Assembly: GCA_013140485.1 (NCBI GenBank)
Contig: JABFSS010000108.1
Span: forward strand, 1-7,837
Direction of reading: 5' to 3'
Length of the DNA stretch: 7,837 nucleotides
DNA from: Candidatus Peribacteraceae bacterium
Lineage (GTDB): Bacteria > Patescibacteriota > Gracilibacteria > Peribacterales > Peribacteraceae
This document shows, piece after piece, positions 6,525-7,837 of this stretch. The translations under genes were made by a program, and so were the position numbers. The notes under the pieces were generated by a model, which saw only the letters and a list, made by a program, of their open reading frames with translations, did not search any database and was not told the DNA's origin. Each line of letters opens with the position of its first letter. Within the stretch, counting starts at the first letter, position 1.

Positions 6525-7075
6525 CGGTGAGGTGTATTCGCCTGCCTTCGCTGGAACTGCACGACGCAATTTCCGATGATGGAGCATGCCTGCTGTGCCT
6601 GCGGAATGTAGCGCAGTCTGAGACCCTTTCCTGTTCCTTCTTTTAACTCGAAATGGAGTTTCCCGAACGGGAAGATACCGCCGAATTGCGTCAGAGCATT
6701 CACCGATGCCAAATTTTCCAGATTCATCTGCTTGATCTCCTGCCGGATGATCGACGACTGGTTCACCACTACGATTTTCTCCGTGGTCACGAGCAGTTCG
6801 TCGAACTGCCAGTCGATGAAGCCGCGCAAGAGAGGACGGAAGACAAACCAGAGCCAGATGAGAACGAGCGCGGGAACGGCGATCGACAGGGGAATGCCCG
6901 CGAGTCCCGCTCCGACACCAATGCCGACCAGCACGAGCGTCAGTAGCGTCGCGCCGAGCGCCCGCATGAAGAACAGAAATCCGTGGAACCGCGCCTGCAG
7001 CACGATCTGCTCTCCGGGCGAGAGGAAGCTCTTGTTGAGTTTGTCGATGTCGGTTTCGAGGGCGAAAATTCGCAT
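6521..7075 (-). CDS. Membrane-anchored bacterial PH-like domain protein (bPH2/DUF304 type)
   Basis: A 184-residue protein with the usual plan of bacterial PH-domain membrane proteins. A short cytoplasmic N-terminus carries the LSPGEQIVLQARFHGFLFF motif (18-36). Two transmembrane helices follow (about 34-58 and 63-84). A C-terminal PH-like domain starts at DWQFDELLVTTEKIVVVNQS and continues through the Gly/Phe-rich strand region FGGIFPFGKLHFEL. Such proteins are common in bacteria; the molecular role is not known here and no enzyme motif is expected. ATG 7075 has no Shine-Dalgarno sequence, but TATACT ends 6 nt upstream. The stop TAA overlaps the proS stop: both genes use the palindrome TTAA at 6521-6524. 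The family call rests on pattern, not a search. Confidence 0.8.
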   Translation of the reverse strand: MRIFALETDIDKLNKSFLSPGEQIVLQARFHGFLFFMRALGATLLTLVLVGIGVGAGLAGIPLSIAVPALVLIWLWFVFRPLLRGFIDWQFDELLVTTEKIVVVNQSSIIRQEIKQMNLENLASVNALTQFGGIFPFGKLHFELKEGTGKGLRLRYIPQAQQACSIIGNCVVQFQRRQANTPHR

Positions 7076-7081
7076 GTCGTA

Positions 7082-7087
7082 AGTATA
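7082..7087 (-). promoter_or_regulatory. -10 element (TATACT) of the PH-like protein gene
   Basis: On the - strand TATACT, five of six matches to TATAAT, ends 6 nt before the ATG at 7075, predicting a leaderless transcript. No -35 consensus is visible at the proper distance. Just upstream on this strand are a 6-bp inverted repeat (arms 7088-7093 and 7108-7113) and a C9 run. Confidence 0.55.
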
Positions 7088-7109
7088 CCCCTCATGGTCC
7101 TCTCTCAGA

Positions 7110-7118
7110 GGGGGGGGG
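7110..7118. repeat. Homopolymer run of nine G in an intergenic gap
   Basis: Nine consecutive G (C on the gene-sense strand) lie in the 52-nt gap between the PRMT-like gene stop and the PH-like gene start, 22 nt upstream of the latter's -10. It adjoins CCTCT-CTC-AGAGG (7099-7111), a 5-bp hairpin. Neither hairpin here has a U tail, so I do not call a terminator. The run could be a slippage site or an assembly error. Confidence 0.8.
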
Positions 7119-7127
7119 AGGTCGGAA

Positions 7128-7837
7128 TTACGATATGTATCCTTTTATCATGTTCTGCTTCACGTTCTTGAGGATCTTCCCTTTCGCATCCAGCACTGTC
7201 GTTTCCCACCCGACGTTGATTTTCACTTCGTAGCGCGAGTCGGAGGTCAGTTTTAGCGTCACGGTCTGGCCCGTCTTCACGTCCAGAGGATCAATCACCG
7301 GAAAGTAAATTTGTTTCCAGTGAGTCGACGGGGCGAGGGGGCTCGTCGTGAGAGTCACGCCCGGAACGAGCAGAGATTCCCACCACACGGCGAAACCGTA
7401 GACGGTGAAGCCTTTTTCGGCAGTCCATTTCATATCCGCCGTGCGGATGCTGGTGTTTTCTTTTGTAAAATCGACCTCGTCCCAGAGCGTTCCTTTGTCG
7501 AGCAGATCATCCGGTGAAACGTCTTTCACGTACATGTTGTTCATGCACAATTCCTTTGCAAAAGAGAAATCCAAATTTCCCAGCTTGTTCCACACGTTCA
7601 GCTCCTCATAGAGACGCGGCGCGATGACCGGCGCGATGAACTGCTTCAATCCGCACGGAATCATGGTTCCGCCCGGCTTTAAAAATCGCCGCGCGTCGTT
7701 GAGCGTTTCGATGATGTTCTCCTCGAGTGCGAAATTCCCGAGCGTTTCACTTACGACGACGTCCGTCTTCGTCGGATTACTCATCTGCGTCGAGTGCGAT
7801 CCAAAATACCGGCAGCGTTTGATGCCGTTGTCGTGTC
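7128..7837 (-). CDS. PRMT-like (protein arginine methyltransferase family) SAM-dependent methyltransferase, N-terminus outside the window
   Basis: The last 235 residues of a class I SAM-dependent methyltransferase resembling protein arginine N-methyltransferases, which methylate guanidino nitrogens using S-adenosylmethionine. Two PRMT hallmarks are visible. One is a double-E loop, SETLGNFALEENI (about 7719-7751), with its two Glu nine residues apart as in PRMT1. The other is a THW loop, LTTSPLAPSTHWKQIYFPV, with THW at 7317-7325. Between them lies the KPGGTMIPCG turn and after them a beta-barrel-like C-terminal part. The frame stays open past the Met codon at 7784 to the edge (HDNGIKRCRYFGSHSTQ), so that Met is internal and the SAM-binding GxGxG motif must lie outside. 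It is followed, 52 nt on, by the PH-like gene on the same strand. Substrate unknown; it could methylate a protein or another nucleophile. Confidence 0.85.
   Translation of the reverse strand, partial: HDNGIKRCRYFGSHSTQMSNPTKTDVVVSETLGNFALEENIIETLNDARRFLKPGGTMIPCGLKQFIAPVIAPRLYEELNVWNKLGNLDFSFAKELCMNNMYVKDVSPDDLLDKGTLWDEVDFTKENTSIRTADMKWTAEKGFTVYGFAVWWESLLVPGVTLTTSPLAPSTHWKQIYFPVIDPLDVKTGQTVTLKLTSDSRYEVKINVGWETTVLDAKGKILKNVKQNMIKGYIS

Noticed and set aside
1..7837. Recoded TGA (as in Gracilibacteria) or a CRISPR, tRNA or mobile element
   Set aside because: TGA ends two genes at expected places, no in-frame TGA interrupts a conserved protein, and no array, cloverleaf or transposase was seen.

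Overview
The window is ordinary, densely packed bacterial coding sequence with seven protein genes and no RNA gene, insertion sequence or CRISPR array. TGA is used as a normal stop (genes ending at 1018 and 4199), so the standard code fits. The source is probably an uncultivated bacterium. The run of large unrecognised membrane proteins, the lack of clear Shine-Dalgarno sites and the gene content would fit a Candidate Phyla Radiation lineage such as Peregrinibacteria/Peribacteria. That placement is a guess from style, not a demonstrated assignment.

Layout. Positions 2-3781 on the + strand hold three consecutive genes I cannot name. The first is cut by the left edge and looks soluble in the visible part. 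The second and third look like diverged paralogues: a helical N-terminal region, two Gly/Ala-rich hydrophobic segments, then a long tail. The tail is Pro-rich and repetitive in the second and appears beta-rich in the third. A 137-residue divergent PAP2 (DUF212/YuiD-like) membrane protein follows 4 nt later (3786-4199). It converges with a VIT1/CCC1-type iron/manganese transporter on the - strand (4285-5025). A long stem-loop with a U-rich tail on the - strand lies between them and probably terminates the transporter transcript.

The transporter is divergent from a complete archaeal/eukaryotic-type prolyl-tRNA synthetase gene, proS (5097-6524). proS meets, tail to tail, a - strand gene for a two-helix membrane protein with a bacterial PH-like domain (6521-7075); the two stop codons share the bases TTAA. 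At the right edge, also on the - strand, is the C-terminal part of a protein arginine methyltransferase (PRMT)-like enzyme with a PRMT-type double-E loop and THW loop (7128-7837).

The genes do not form one obvious pathway; the housekeeping and transport genes look like independent units. The most notable sequence-level pattern is that three of these units carry a TANNNT -10-like hexamer only 6-8 nt before the ATG, with no Shine-Dalgarno sequence. This suggests leaderless or nearly leaderless mRNAs. The second point of interest is the PRMT-like gene, because this fold with an intact THW loop is mostly known from eukaryotes. I do not see convincing evidence of a new defence or mobile system here.
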